Notes: generated from the letters alone by a model not told the origin. Shown: positions 18,128 to 27,204, counted from the stretch's first letter. The stretch: DNA of 64,000 bases from Rummeliibacillus pycnus (GCF_002884495.1 NZ_KZ614145.1:2246423-2310422), one strand, 5' to 3'. Translations and numbers: made by a program.

Positions 18128-18620
18128 ATGCTTGTGAGTCAAAATGTGTTTGCTGCATACGATTGCCACGTGATTGTGTTTTTGAGTAGTTAATTTGATC
18201 AGGTTGTGGGCGTAGTAAATCCAATGTCATATTGACGAATTGTAGTGATTGGAAAATCATTTTTTGGTTTAAGTCGTTTTGATTTTTTAGTCGATCTATG
18301 ACAAGCATTAGTCTTTTTCGTACTTCTTCTAATTTTTCTTTTTCTTGCAGTTCATCAGCTGCTTCCATTACATCGGCAACTGTAGCTAGACCAGATGGAG
18401 CAATCCCCTTAGCTCCTAGGTAATCCGTTACCATTTTCTGGCGTTGTTGCTCGAGCTGTGAAATCGCAGCTATATGGGCCTGCTCATCTTTGAGCATTTG
18501 ATCGAGTCCATCCATGTCTCCAACCTTAATCAGCTCTGTTTTATGATAAGAAAGCTTGAGCAGACTCTTATGCATTTTTTCGAGTTTATCCATGATAGAT
18601 AGTAGTGGATCAATCGACAT
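18126..18620 (-). CDS. flgN: FlgN, chaperone for FlgK/FlgL
   Basis: The 164-residue helical protein lies between flgM and flgK, the position of FlgN (YvyG), which delivers the hook-associated proteins to the export gate. It is a long coiled coil: MDKLEKMHKSLLKLSYHKTELIKVGD, then LEQQRQKMVTDYL and NQKMIFQSLQFVNMTLDLLRPQ, which is the FlgN C-terminal pattern. AAAGGAG precedes the ATG. Its 3' end is built into the terminator stem. Confidence 0.88.
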   Translation of the reverse strand: MSIDPLLSIMDKLEKMHKSLLKLSYHKTELIKVGDMDGLDQMLKDEQAHIAAISQLEQQRQKMVTDYLGAKGIAPSGLATVADVMEAADELQEKEKLEEVRKRLMLVIDRLKNQNDLNQKMIFQSLQFVNMTLDLLRPQPDQINYSKTQSRGNRMQQTHFDSQA

Positions 18621-18638
18621 GTCTTATACTCCTTTTTC

Positions 18639-18902
18639 TCATCGACGGTAATAGTTAAAAATATCTGTTGCAAGTTTTTGAGCGTCTACTTGGTAATTGC
18701 CAGTTTGAATCTGTTCCTTTAGTTGCTGAACACGCTCAGCTCTTTCATCTGCATAACTTTTAATTCCTTGAAGGTCTTTAGCAGCTGAAGAAATTTCTAA
18801 TTGATCTGTTACATTCAGTGTACTTTTCTTAACTTGCTCCGTCTTTAACGATTGGTTTTGATACGGGTTTACCTTATTTACACCGTAGTTATAGATTTTC
18901 AT
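18639..18902 (-). CDS. flgM: FlgM, anti-sigma-D factor
   Basis: The protein is 87 residues from the ATG at 18900-18902, which follows CGAAAGGAGG; the frame open to 18941 has no ribosome site. FlgM holds sigma-D inactive until the hook is complete. The middle shows KSTLNVTDQLEISSAAKDLQ and the C-terminus RVQQLKEQIQTGNYQVDAQKLATDIF, the sigma-binding helices of FlgM. A sigma-D type promoter (18943-18969) gives the usual feedback. Confidence 0.93.
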   Translation of the reverse strand: MKIYNYGVNKVNPYQNQSLKTEQVKKSTLNVTDQLEISSAAKDLQGIKSYADERAERVQQLKEQIQTGNYQVDAQKLATDIFNYYRR

Positions 18903-18942
18903 CTCAACGACCTCCTTTCGTTCGTTTCGTTGTCTACACATT

Positions 18943-18969
18943 ATTTCGGATAAGTTTAGATGATGTTAA
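18943..18969 (-). promoter_or_regulatory. sigma-D type promoter of flgM
   Basis: Minus-strand TTAA (18966-18969) and TCCGAAAT (18943-18950) are exactly 15 bases apart. The transcript start would be about 35 bases before the flgM ATG. Confidence 0.55.
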
Positions 18970-19032
18970 GTAAAATAGAAGAAACGCGAAAGACATACTA
19001 GTGATTAAATAGCTATATAGGGCTATTTTCCT

Positions 19033-19071
19033 TTCAAAAATAAATCTCCATACAAATCATATGTATGGAGA
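19033..19071 (-). terminator. intrinsic terminator after yvyF
   Basis: Nine-bp stem TCTCCATAC (19045-19053) with GTATGGAGA (19063-19071), then TTTATTTTTG on the minus strand. It separates yvyF from flgM. Confidence 0.8.
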
Positions 19072-19080
19072 CTTAGGTCT

Positions 19081-19497
19081 TTATTTTCTTTTACGGTCTG
19101 CTAAATAAGTAGCTTTGTCATTTTTGGCAATATTCTCTCTGAATTCCTGAGCTGCTTCAAACTTATTAAGATTCGATTTCAATTCTTTCGTACAACTTTC
19201 GCATAGTTTCCCTTTAGTCGTTAAATGACCGCAGTTATCACATGGGTATCCTAAATTAGGGAATAAAGCGGGTTGTAATCTATTTTTTTTAACCCATTTA
19301 TATAATAGCTCTTTTTCTACTCCCGTTGCTTCAACAATTCGATCTACTGTTGCTGCACGGTTTTCCCTTCTACGTAAGAAGCGGTAAACTTCTTCATATA
19401 ATTTTTCTTCATCTAGTGCACATTTAGGACAAATCTCTCGAACACCAGTATAGTTAAAGAAACTTTCACACTTCGGACAATTTCGTAACTCCCCCAT
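19081..19497 (-). CDS. yvyF: YvyF-type flagellar operon zinc-ribbon protein
   Basis: The 138-residue protein has two zinc-ribbon-like Cys pairs: NCPKC near residue 7 with ICPKC near 23, and CDNCGHLTTKGKLCESC near 86-102. Between them is a helical segment with ATVDRIVEATGVEKELLYKWVKKNRLQ that resembles a helix-turn-helix. This is the conserved flagellar operon protein YvyF, found between comFC and flgM in Bacillus. Its function is thought to be regulatory. GAGGTAC precedes the ATG. A 160-base gap separates it from comFC. Confidence 0.9.
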   Translation of the reverse strand: MGELRNCPKCESFFNYTGVREICPKCALDEEKLYEEVYRFLRRRENRAATVDRIVEATGVEKELLYKWVKKNRLQPALFPNLGYPCDNCGHLTTKGKLCESCTKELKSNLNKFEAAQEFRENIAKNDKATYLADRKRK

Positions 19498-19658
19498 TTA
19501 TTGTACCTCCATCTCTATTTATTTATATTGTCGACGTAACTATATGAGATTTTATAGATTATCTTAATAGTAAGCTTATTTTCTGATTACATCATAACAA
19601 AAACATAGGACTTTGGATACTTAATAAGTAAAAGTTTAGGAATTTGTCATTATACGTT

Positions 19659-20276
19659 TCATCCTTGGATGAGAGTAAACGAAGATACCTTTTTTGCCCC
19701 TGCTTCTAGTAATAATGATTTTGCATGTTTCAGCGTAGTCCCAGTTGTGACAATATCGTCTATTAGTAGATAGTGAGTTGCTTCTACTTTAGCATTTGCC
19801 TTTAATTTAAAAAGTTGCTCTGATTGTTCCCTCTCTATTTTCGATTTACTCGATTGAGTAATCGATGATTTTTTCTCTAGTAAATGAGTATAGGGAATAT
19901 TGGCTGCATTGAGTAGTTCGTCGATATGTGCAAATGTTCTTTCCTTTAGTTTTTCGGGATGCATTGGAATGGGTACAATAATGGCTTGTTGTTCCTTTAA
20001 GTATTGATGAATTTGCTCACGAAATACTTCAGCTAGTACAACATCCTTCAAAAATTTATAGCGATGCAAAAAATCTTTCATTGGTTCATTGTAATGATAT
20101 AAAGCTGTAATATCTTTATATTTTTGTTGCTCTAGAGTTAAAGCTTCAAATTTCAGCATGCATTTTTCACAAGTAACGGGTTCAACTGTTTTGGTGAGGA
20201 GCTTGTTCCAAGTAATTCGAATTTGTAAAGGCCTGCAGCATAGATAACAATACGTTAATTGGTTGGAGTTACTGAT
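19659..20276 (-). CDS. comFC: ComFC-type phosphoribosyltransferase-like competence protein
   Basis: ComFC is needed for processing of imported DNA during transformation. The C-terminal PRTase motif LLIDDIVTTGTTLKHA near the end binds phosphoribosyl groups, and IIVPIPMHPEKLKERTFAHIDELL is typical. An ATG at 20157-20159 gives only 166 residues, but the same frame continues upstream and adds the family's N-terminal zinc finger (YCYLCC and VTCEKC). No ATG, GTG or TTG occurs in that stretch. The best start is ATC at 20274-20276, with GGAGGT 6 bases upstream, giving about 205 residues and overlapping comFA by 22 bases. comFB is absent. Confidence 0.82.
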   Translation of the reverse strand: MSNSNQLTYCYLCCRPLQIRITWNKLLTKTVEPVTCEKCMLKFEALTLEQQKYKDITALYHYNEPMKDFLHRYKFLKDVVLAEVFREQIHQYLKEQQAIIVPIPMHPEKLKERTFAHIDELLNAANIPYTHLLEKKSSITQSSKSKIEREQSEQLFKLKANAKVEATHYLLIDDIVTTGTTLKHAKSLLLEAGAKKVSSFTLIQG

Positions 20277-21724
20277 GTCAGCACCTCCATATCATTTAGC
20301 TTTAGGATTGTATTCCTTGCTTCATCCATTTCAAGTGTGATGCCGTGGTGGAAGAATACTAAATCTCCTGTTGGGCGATCAGCTGATCGACCTACACGAC
20401 CACCTATTTGAATCAGTGCGCTTGCTGTGAAAATCTCACTTTCCGCTCCAACTATTGCAACTTGTACGTTTGGAATGGTGATTCCCCGTTCAAGAATGGT
20501 TGTTGTTAATAGACCTGGAACCTTTTTTTGACGAAGTGCAAGTACCTTCTCTTTACGATTGGGATCTTCTGCATGGACCGCTTCAATTTGTGGATGCAAA
20601 TTTTGAAACAAAGGAATTGCTTTTTCCATAAGTTCAATGGTTGGGAAAAATACGAGAAAGGGTTCTTCCTTCGTAAGTCGGGTATTAATCCAATCTATTA
20701 ATTTTCCGGGAATCCTTCCTTTTGTCATTTGTTTTTGATAATTAAATAGCGACTCATAACGTGGCACAGGAAGTGGATGACCATGATATCTTCTAGGAAT
20801 AAAAGAATAACCACCTTTTAATTTTTTTATCGTTTCAATGAGTTGATCAGATGGTGTTGCAGTTACAAATAATATGGGTGCTTGTGATTTCTTCGCTTTC
20901 TGAACTGCTTGTTGCAATGTCTCATCAAACGTATAAGGAAATGCATCTGCTTCATCGACTATCACAACATCAAATGCCTCTTTAAATCGATAGAGCTGAT
21001 GTGTCGTTGCAATAATTAGTGGCGAATAACGTTTTTCTACTGTTGCTCCACCATATAATGCTTGTACAAAAGTATACGGAAATACTTTTTGAATTCTTGG
21101 CGCAAGTTCAAGGACAACATCCGTTCTTGGCGTTGCAATACAAATTCGTTTATTTTGGTTTAGACATTCCGCAATGGCATGAAAAAGAATCTCTGTCTTC
21201 CCTGCCCCACATACTGCATGGATCAAATGGAATCGATTCAATTTCACGCTTTCAATTAATTTTTCGGAAGCCTTCTTTTGTTGTGGCGTAAATGTGCCTG
21301 ACCATTGAAAGATACGAGATCGATTGTTTTTAGTATAGGATTCCCGCTGTGATCCTGACCAGAGTATTAAATCTGAACAGCTACTAACTCTCCCCATATT
21401 GATACAATGTCGGCAATATACACAATTTTTATTGCACTTCGCACAGTGAAATGAAGCAAAAAATGTAGGGTTTTGATTTAGACAACGATTACAGATGTAT
21501 TTATTAATTGAAAATAACTTATTCGTTGAGCTTATTACTTGTACACCTGGAATCGTTTGGATAGATCCCAGTTGAATATGTTTGTTGATTGTTCCTTTCG
21601 GGAAAGGAACATGGTCTCGTAACCAAAGGCGTCCTGTCAGAAAGTCTCGAAGTTGAAAGTTGATCAGATGTTGTGGGAAAGAAAATTGATGGGGTTGATT
21701 TGTTTTATTCAGTTTAAAACGCAA
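20255..21724 (-). CDS. comFA: ComFA, DEAD-box ATPase for DNA uptake
   Basis: ComFA is the cytoplasmic helicase-like motor of competence DNA import. The N-terminal zinc-binding segment has four Cys pairs (YICNRCLNQ, CAKCNKNCVYCRHC), then Walker A VCGAGKTEI, Walker B VVIVDEADAFPYTF, motif III FVTATPSD and the helicase C domain with LLTTTILERGITIPNVQV and GGRVGRSADRPTGD. The frame opens at TTG 21785-21787 without a ribosome site; the TTG at 21722-21724 has GGAGG 6 bases upstream and gives 489 residues, close to B. subtilis ComFA, so I prefer it. Confidence 0.93.
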   Translation of the reverse strand: MRFKLNKTNQPHQFSFPQHLINFQLRDFLTGRLWLRDHVPFPKGTINKHIQLGSIQTIPGVQVISSTNKLFSINKYICNRCLNQNPTFFASFHCAKCNKNCVYCRHCINMGRVSSCSDLILWSGSQRESYTKNNRSRIFQWSGTFTPQQKKASEKLIESVKLNRFHLIHAVCGAGKTEILFHAIAECLNQNKRICIATPRTDVVLELAPRIQKVFPYTFVQALYGGATVEKRYSPLIIATTHQLYRFKEAFDVVIVDEADAFPYTFDETLQQAVQKAKKSQAPILFVTATPSDQLIETIKKLKGGYSFIPRRYHGHPLPVPRYESLFNYQKQMTKGRIPGKLIDWINTRLTKEEPFLVFFPTIELMEKAIPLFQNLHPQIEAVHAEDPNRKEKVLALRQKKVPGLLTTTILERGITIPNVQVAIVGAESEIFTASALIQIGGRVGRSADRPTGDLVFFHHGITLEMDEARNTILKLNDMEVLTSVTPTN

Positions 21725-22378
21725 AAGCTTCCTCCAATTCTGGGGTTGGATTGTATTTATTTTACAAATTTTATGTAGTTGTTGCAAGATAGTTTTTGTT
21801 AACAGAAGATTCGGGGGATTTGTTTAAGAATTTGAGAGATGTACATGCGACTTTAGAAATTGTATTTGCGTACTCATCAATTTACGTCTTTTAAATTTGT
21901 GAAATAACTCTATTACTCTTATTATTCGCGGCTGTATTTTCGGTTGTATGGATCTACATTCTAGCGCAAACAAGGAAGACTCTTTTTCTCGCGTTCTGTT
22001 TCTGTTTACTCGCGTTCTCTGGCAATTTACTCACGAATTTGAGAGATTTACTTGCGACTTTGGAAATTGTATTTGCGTTCTCAGTAATTTACGTCTTCAA
22101 ATTCAGTGAAGAAATCTCTTTTTCTCTTATTATTCGCGGCTGCATTCCCGGTTGTATGGATCTACATTCTGGAGCGAATGAGGAAGACTCTTTTTCTCGC
22201 GTTCTGTTTCTGTTTACTCGCGTTCTCTGGCTATTTACTCACGATTTTGAGAGATGTACATGCGACTTTAGAAATTGTATTTGCGTACTCAGAATATTTA
22301 CGTCTTCTAGATCAGTGAAACAACTTAATTACTCTCACGGCTACGGCTGTATTTTGGATTACCTCGAATAATGGCCCC
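21725..22378. other. gap upstream of comFA, mostly repeat locus A
   Basis: Apart from about 100 bases next to comFA, this gap is filled by tandem intergenic repeats (21828-22345). No convincing gene is present; open frames on the plus strand are by-products of the repeat. No clear ComK box (AAAA-N5-TTTT) is seen before comFA. Confidence 0.6.
21828..22345 (-). repeat. intergenic repeat locus A: tandem 207-208 bp units, about 2.4 copies
   Basis: The phrase TTTGAGAGAT starts at 21831, 22038 and 22246, giving periods of 207 and 208 bases. Within each copy, read on the minus strand, a head (AGACGTAAA ... GCAAATACAATT) is followed by 20-22 bp units with the core CGCRAGTAAA. Heads lie at about 21858-21900, 22064-22098 and 22273-22308. 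The locus lies between the degV terminator and the 5' end of comFA. It shares its plan with loci B, C and D. Confidence 0.85.
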
Positions 22379-22414
22379 AAAAAATCCCACCAAGTAATTT
22401 GGTGAGATTTTTTT
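22379..22414 (-). terminator. intrinsic terminator after degV
   Basis: Stem AAAATC-C-CACCAA (22381-22393) with TTGGTG-A-GATTTT, one mismatch, loop of about 5 bases, T-rich on both sides so it may work in both directions. Confidence 0.75.
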
Positions 22415-22423
22415 CATATTCGG

Positions 22424-23266
22424 TTATTTTCTATACCATCCAAGTCCTAGAGATCCTTCGCCTAAGTGGGTACCGATGACTGGGCCGAAATAGCTTAGTT
22501 TAAAGTTTACGGATGGGTATTTTTGGCTTAATGTGGCTAGCCATTCTTTTCCTTCTGCTTCACAGTTTCCGTGGATGACTACTGCTTCGATATTAGGATG
22601 TGCTGCTACATCTTCACCTAATAAATCTTCTACTCGTTTTAAGGCGCGTTTACGTGTGCGGATTTTTTCAAATGGAACGATGACTTTTTCTTGGAAATGT
22701 AGAATTGGTTTAACTTGAAGTAAACCACCGATTAATGCAGATGCAGCAGAAAGTCGTCCACCTCGTTGTAAATGAGATAAATCATCTACCATAAAGTATG
22801 CACGCATTGTTTTTTTCATCTCATCTAGTTTGGCGATAATTTCTTTTGCTGAAGCACCATTTTGAGCCATTTTCCCTGCTTCTACTACATAAAAACCTTG
22901 AACAGCACAGGCAATTTCACTGTCATAGCCGTATACCTCAATACCATCGACCATTTCGCCAGCTTGGACTGCACCCTGATATGTACCACTAATACCACTG
23001 GACAAATGGATCGTTACAATTTCATCATAGTCTTTTGCTAGCTTTTCAAATAAAGTGACAAACTCGCCAATCGGTGGCTGAGAGGTCTTTGGAAGTTCCT
23101 TTGCTTCTCGAACTTTATGATAAAAAGTAGTAACGTCTAAATCGACACCTTCAGCAAATGTCTCTTGATCAAAAATGACACTAAGCGGTACTACGTGAAT
23201 AGGATACTGTTGTTGCTCAGCTTGGGACAAATAGGCTGTACTATCTGTTACAATTGCTGTTGTCAT
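22424..23266 (-). CDS. degV: DegV-family fatty-acid-binding protein
   Basis: DegV/FakB proteins bind fatty acids and, with FakA, feed exogenous fatty acids to phospholipid synthesis. The protein from ATG 23264-23266 is 280 residues: AIVTDSTAYLSQ at the N-terminus, VTIHLSSGISGTYQGA near 90 (ligand Ser), DLSHLQRGGRLSAASALIGGLLQVKPIL near 160, and a C-terminal FGPVIGTHLGEGSLGLGW. These are full DegV motifs. The frame extends to 23320 but the upstream codons do not fit the family. A GGAG lies 13 bases upstream, a long spacing. It sits between degSU and comFA as in B. subtilis. Confidence 0.93.
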   Translation of the reverse strand: MTTAIVTDSTAYLSQAEQQQYPIHVVPLSVIFDQETFAEGVDLDVTTFYHKVREAKELPKTSQPPIGEFVTLFEKLAKDYDEIVTIHLSSGISGTYQGAVQAGEMVDGIEVYGYDSEIACAVQGFYVVEAGKMAQNGASAKEIIAKLDEMKKTMRAYFMVDDLSHLQRGGRLSAASALIGGLLQVKPILHFQEKVIVPFEKIRTRKRALKRVEDLLGEDVAAHPNIEAVVIHGNCEAEGKEWLATLSQKYPSVNFKLSYFGPVIGTHLGEGSLGLGWYRK

Positions 23267-23481
23267 TAATAAATTCACTCTCCTACCTAATCTATTCATT
23301 TTATAATATATTTCTATCAATGTTAAACAGTGAATATGTTCACTTTATAGTTTGTCTGATTTTCAATTGTAGGTCAAATTTCAAAAAGTTATGGAAATTG
23401 ATACCGCTTATTTTATTACCTAAACAATCTCGATTATGTTTTCTCTTCAGGCTGAAAAATCAAATTTAAGCGTTTCCTCAT

Positions 23482-23516
23482 AAAAAAAGAATGCATAGAA
23501 AAATCACTCTGCATCC
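23482..23516 (-). terminator. intrinsic terminator after the lipoprotein gene
   Basis: Seven-bp stem GAATGCA (23489-23495) with TGCATCC (23510-23516), one G-T pair, followed on the minus strand by TTTTTTTATG. Confidence 0.6.
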
Positions 23517-23525
23517 TCAAAGATA

Positions 23526-24179
23526 TTATTCTTTTGTTCCCATTACATAGATTGCTGAAACAACCCATCTGCCGTTTTCTTTTACCATTACAGATACTTG
23601 ATTTGTCGGTTGAGTAAATGAGTTATTGTCTTGCTTCATCAAAACGTTGACGTTTGCAAATACTTCTGCATAATTCTCTTTATATTTTTTGATTGTTACA
23701 TTTTTAGCAGTCCGCTTTGCATCATATTCTTTGAAAACTTGTTTAGCATAGTCTATGTCTTCTTGGCGGTTAAAGCCTTTTGGTTTTTGGGCTATTGTCG
23801 CTGCATATCGATCAATGTCTTTGGCATTAAATGCAGCTAAATTTTCGTTAAATGCAGCTATTATAGCTTGCTTTTCTTCTTCTGGGATAGATTTTGCTTC
23901 TTCCACTTTACCATCTGAATTTATTTCAAAACCTATTTGGTCATCCTTACTGGAAGTAGAATCGGGCGATGCTTCTTTGCTAGATTTTGTAGAATCTTGT
24001 GTTGCTTCTGTGAAATTTTGTTTTGTATCTGTTATACCATGATTAATCGAATTATTTTGTGATGTGTAATCACTATCTTTCGTAGAGCCAGAGCTACTTT
24101 CTTTAGCCTGATCATTATTTGAACAAGCAGCTAGCATTAATCCGCAAACTACGACAAGCGCTATTTTTTTTAAAGTCAT
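23526..24179 (-). CDS. lipoprotein with a C-terminal NTF2-like/DUF4878-type domain
   Basis: The 217-residue protein starts at ATG 24177-24179 behind AGGAGGGG. The signal peptide ends in the lipobox LAAC at about residues 16-19, so the mature form is lipid-anchored outside the membrane. Residues 20-90 are a Ser/Asp/Lys-rich linker. The C-terminal 120 residues (AIIAAFNENLAAFNAKDIDRYAAT through ENGRWVVSAIYVMG) have the pattern of a small NTF2-like fold. I do not know its role. It lies between degU and degV, where B. subtilis has nothing. Confidence 0.8.
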   Translation of the reverse strand: MTLKKIALVVVCGLMLAACSNNDQAKESSSGSTKDSDYTSQNNSINHGITDTKQNFTEATQDSTKSSKEASPDSTSSKDDQIGFEINSDGKVEEAKSIPEEEKQAIIAAFNENLAAFNAKDIDRYAATIAQKPKGFNRQEDIDYAKQVFKEYDAKRTAKNVTIKKYKENYAEVFANVNVLMKQDNNSFTQPTNQVSVMVKENGRWVVSAIYVMGTKE

Positions 24180-24437
24180 ATATACCCCTCCTACATTCTC
24201 CTTGTGATTAGAATACCCAAATCCCCCAAAATTCATAATGATCAGAATCTCAATAATTATTAAGACGTAACTGATATAAATTAGTTTCTAATATGTATTA
24301 TTCATACAGTTTTTGTTAGGCATACGCAATTAGTATAACTAGAATCTATTTGTATGTCATTTAAAGTTCCTTTCTGTCAGAAATATGTCATAAACTTGCC
24401 TTTTTAAATTAATTACTTTTCCACTATATAGATAGTG

Positions 24438-24480
24438 AAAAAAGGCTAGAGCGACTGTTTCAATTTCAGTCACCCTAGCC
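24438..24480 (-). terminator. intrinsic terminator after degU
   Basis: Long interrupted stem GGCTAG..CGACTG (24444-24457) with CAGTC..CTAGCC (24467-24480), followed on the minus strand by TTTTTTCACT. Confidence 0.82.
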
Positions 24481-24515
24481 AACTACTAATAAATATCTTA
24501 TTGATCTTGATGTTA

Positions 24516-25190
24516 TTATCGAACTTCTACCCAGCCGTTTTTAATAGCGGTTACAACAGCTTGTGTACGGTCATTTACATTCATTTTTTGAAGAATGCTT
24601 GATACGTGGTTCTTTACAGTTTTTTCAGAGATGTATAATGTTTCACCGATTGCTCTGTTACTTTGCCCATCTGTTAAAAGTTGAAGAACTTCGCATTCAC
24701 GTTTTGTAAGTAGATGGAAAGGACGGCGAATTTCTGTTTGATGGAATGATCCTTTATTTTCGCGTTCACTTAAACGACGATATTCCGCTACTAAATTACG
24801 TGTTACTTTTGGATGTAGGTATGAACCACCTGCTGCTACAATTTTAATTGCATCAACAATTTCATCGGCATCCATTTCTTTTAGCATATAGCCAAGTGCA
24901 CCAGATTTTAGTGCATGTGAAACATATGATTCATCATCATGGATTGAAAGCATAATTACTTTTGCATCAGGATATTTTTCTAATAGTTCTGCTGTAGCTT
25001 CTACACCATTTTTTTGTGGCATATTGATATCCATTAATACTACATCAGGTTGGTATTCTTCATATAGACGAATAACGTCAATACCGTCATCACCTTCAGC
25101 TACTACATCAAAAGTATCTTCGAAATCTAGAATTCGTTTAACACCTTCGCGGAATAATTGGTGATCGTCTACAATAATAATTTTCGTCAT
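24516..25190 (-). CDS. degU: DegU, response regulator
   Basis: The 224-residue NarL/FixJ-type regulator is the partner of DegS and in B. subtilis controls exoenzymes, competence and motility. The receiver domain has [13 protein letters not shown], the phosphoacceptor in [12 protein letters not shown] (about D56) and a switch Lys in [12 protein letters not shown]. The C-terminal LuxR-type helix-turn-helix has [54 protein letters not shown] precedes the ATG, 25 bases after degS. Confidence 0.97.
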   Translation of the reverse strand: MTKIIIVDDHQLFREGVKRILDFEDTFDVVAEGDDGIDVIRLYEEYQPDVVLMDINMPQKNGVEATAELLEKYPDAKVIMLSIHDDESYVSHALKSGALGYMLKEMDADEIVDAIKIVAAGGSYLHPKVTRNLVAEYRRLSERENKGSFHQTEIRRPFHLLTKRECEVLQLLTDGQSNRAIGETLYISEKTVKNHVSSILQKMNVNDRTQAVVTAIKNGWVEVR

Positions 25191-25215
25191 TAATATTTCC
25201 TCCTAAATGGGTCCC

Positions 25216-26370
25216 TTAATTTTTCTGACCTTGATTTAATGGGATTTTAAACATAATACGTGTGCCTTGTTTTTCAGCAGATGTTAAATTCATTTCTCCG
25301 TTTAATAATTCGACTCTTTCACGCATACCGATTAATCCAAAAGAATTCTTTTTTACAATATTTGTATCGAACCCTATACCATTGTCCTTAATAGTAATAT
25401 TGAAGTGTTCTTTTCGCCACTCAAAGTTTACCCATACATCGCGTGATTTACCGTGTTTAATTGAATTATTTACACATTCCTGAACCAATCTGAAGACAGC
25501 AACCTCATAATTTGTTCCTATACGAACTTGTTCACCGATTGAATTAAAATGAACAATAGTTCCTTGGTTGTACTCTTCTACTGATTTCAAATATTTTTTC
25601 AAAGTTGGTACGATTCCTAAGTCATCTAATGCCATAGGTCTTAAATCGTAGATAATACGTCGAACCTCGTGTAATGCATCACGTACCATGTTTTTTAGTG
25701 ATGATAATTCGTTTAAGGCTTGTTCAACACCACGTTCTTCGTATGTGCGATTGATTAAATCTGTGCGTAACAATACATTTGCAAGCATTTGAGCAGGTCC
25801 ATCGTGTATTTCCCTTGAAATACGTTTTCTTTCCTCTTCAGTAGCTTCAATGATTTTAATTGTATAATCTTCTTTCATCTTAGCATTCTCAAGTGCAGGT
25901 CCAATATGCTTAAGGTCGAACGTTAAATAATTTAGTACGACATTGACTTGGTTTACCAAATGATCAGCTCTCTCAATCGTATCAAGTAAGCTGCGCATTC
26001 GTCTTTCCAAATCATCTCGTTTTTCTCTTAACTGTTTTTCTTCAGCTTGAAGAATTGAATAGCGAATTTGTATTTGATTTGCTTGATCGTAGGCTTTGTG
26101 AATTTCTTCTTCCGAGAATATTTTAAAATTCTTTGATACTTCAGCCAAGCGTCTTCTGGAAAGTCTTGACTTTGCCTCAAGTACATCATTTTCGGATATT
26201 ACATTCTCTATTTTAGAACGAACTTCTTCAAGTTCAAGTTTCATCTCTTCAAATGTTCTACGGCTTTGTTCACTAATTGTAAAGATGTCATTTTTCGACT
26301 CATCAATCGTTTTTACCATACGATTGAAAATCAAATCTAATGATTTCAAATCAACTTTATCATTTAACAT
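25216..26370 (-). CDS. degS: DegS, cytoplasmic sensor histidine kinase
   Basis: The 384-residue soluble kinase lacks membrane segments. Residues 1-160 are a coiled-coil sensor. The HisKA_3 phosphoacceptor is in RKRISREIHDGPAQMLANVLLR near residue 190, and the ATP-binding domain has VQECVNNSIKHG (N box) and IKDNGIGFDTN, ending with MRERVELLNGEMNL. This is the DegS arrangement. It is transcribed with degU and divergently from yvyE. Confidence 0.96.
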   Translation of the reverse strand: MLNDKVDLKSLDLIFNRMVKTIDESKNDIFTISEQSRRTFEEMKLELEEVRSKIENVISENDVLEAKSRLSRRRLAEVSKNFKIFSEEEIHKAYDQANQIQIRYSILQAEEKQLREKRDDLERRMRSLLDTIERADHLVNQVNVVLNYLTFDLKHIGPALENAKMKEDYTIKIIEATEEERKRISREIHDGPAQMLANVLLRTDLINRTYEERGVEQALNELSSLKNMVRDALHEVRRIIYDLRPMALDDLGIVPTLKKYLKSVEEYNQGTIVHFNSIGEQVRIGTNYEVAVFRLVQECVNNSIKHGKSRDVWVNFEWRKEHFNITIKDNGIGFDTNIVKKNSFGLIGMRERVELLNGEMNLTSAEKQGTRIMFKIPLNQGQKN

Positions 26371-26429
26371 TCACATCACCCTTACATTTTGTGCTACATT
26401 TAAAATAAATAATACACTACTAAATAATT

Positions 26430-26459
26430 TATACACCTTTCTTACTGTACCCCAGTCAA
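26430..26459 (-). promoter_or_regulatory. probable sigma-A promoter of degS-degU
   Basis: Minus-strand TTGACT (26454-26459) and TGTATA (26430-26435) are 18 bases apart, about 60 bases before the degS start codon. Confidence 0.5.
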
Positions 26460-26556
26460 TATTATATCATTAGTCAGTCCTATGACTATTAAATTATGAT
26501 GTCAAGAAGATGTCAAAGGTTTCATTAGGTAATACCTATATAATGAGGAGTGTAAC

Positions 26557-27192
26557 ATGCGAAAAAATTATTTAACATTAAAAAGTACTGGAACAAGTGA
26601 AATCGTTATATCAAAATCCAGATTTATCGCTAACTGCAAAAGAGTGGAATCAGAACAAGAAGCTTTAGATTTTATACAATTCATCAAAAAAGAACATCAT
26701 TCAGCTACGCATAACTGTTCAGCATACCTAATTGGTGAGCATGACCAAATTCAAAAAGCAAATGATGATGGAGAACCAAGTGGAACAGCTGGTGTACCTA
26801 TTTTAGAAGTATTAAAAAAACAACATTTACAAGATACTGTAGTTGTAATTACACGTTACTTTGGAGGCATTAAATTAGGTGCTGGGGGACTAGTGCGTGC
26901 TTATGGTAAGGCTACTACTTCTGGGCTAAAAGCTTCAGGTATTGTCGAACGTCGAGTTCACTGTGTTATGAAGATTGATGTCGAATATCTTTGGCTAGGA
27001 AAACTTGAAAATGAAATTCGAAACTCTTCCTATATTATAAAGGAAATAAATTATTCAGGTAATGTGGAAATTTATGTTTTTGTACCTGAAGAGGAAGAAT
27101 TTAAATTTACTGAATGGATCACTGAAATGACGAATGGACAAGCAAGTATTACATGCTTCGACAAGTTGTTTCTGGAATTTGACAGAATATAA
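26557..27192 (+). CDS. yvyE: YvyE, YigZ/IMPACT family protein
   Basis: The 211-residue protein has the UPF0029/IMPACT N-terminal domain: KSRFIANCKRVESEQEALDFI, HHSATHNCSAYLIG, the signature NDDGEPSGTAGVPILEVL near residues 68-85, and VVVITRYFGGIKLGAGGLVRAYG near 90-112. The C-terminal DUF1949-type domain follows. Its exact role is unclear; the IMPACT relatives affect translation control. GAGGAG precedes the ATG. It is divergent from degS as in B. subtilis. Confidence 0.94.
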   Translation: MRKNYLTLKSTGTSEIVISKSRFIANCKRVESEQEALDFIQFIKKEHHSATHNCSAYLIGEHDQIQKANDDGEPSGTAGVPILEVLKKQHLQDTVVVITRYFGGIKLGAGGLVRAYGKATTSGLKASGIVERRVHCVMKIDVEYLWLGKLENEIRNSSYIIKEINYSGNVEIYVFVPEEEEFKFTEWITEMTNGQASITCFDKLFLEFDRI

Positions 27193-27204
27193 CCAAAAAT
27201 TAAT

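Noticed and set aside
21725-21830. ComK box before comFA
   Set aside because: No pair of AAAA-N5-TTTT motifs could be found.
22039-22371. Open frames inside repeat loci A and B (for example 22039-22371 and 28647-28868)
   Set aside because: They arise because the repeats lack stops in some frames; no ribosome sites and no conservation between loci.
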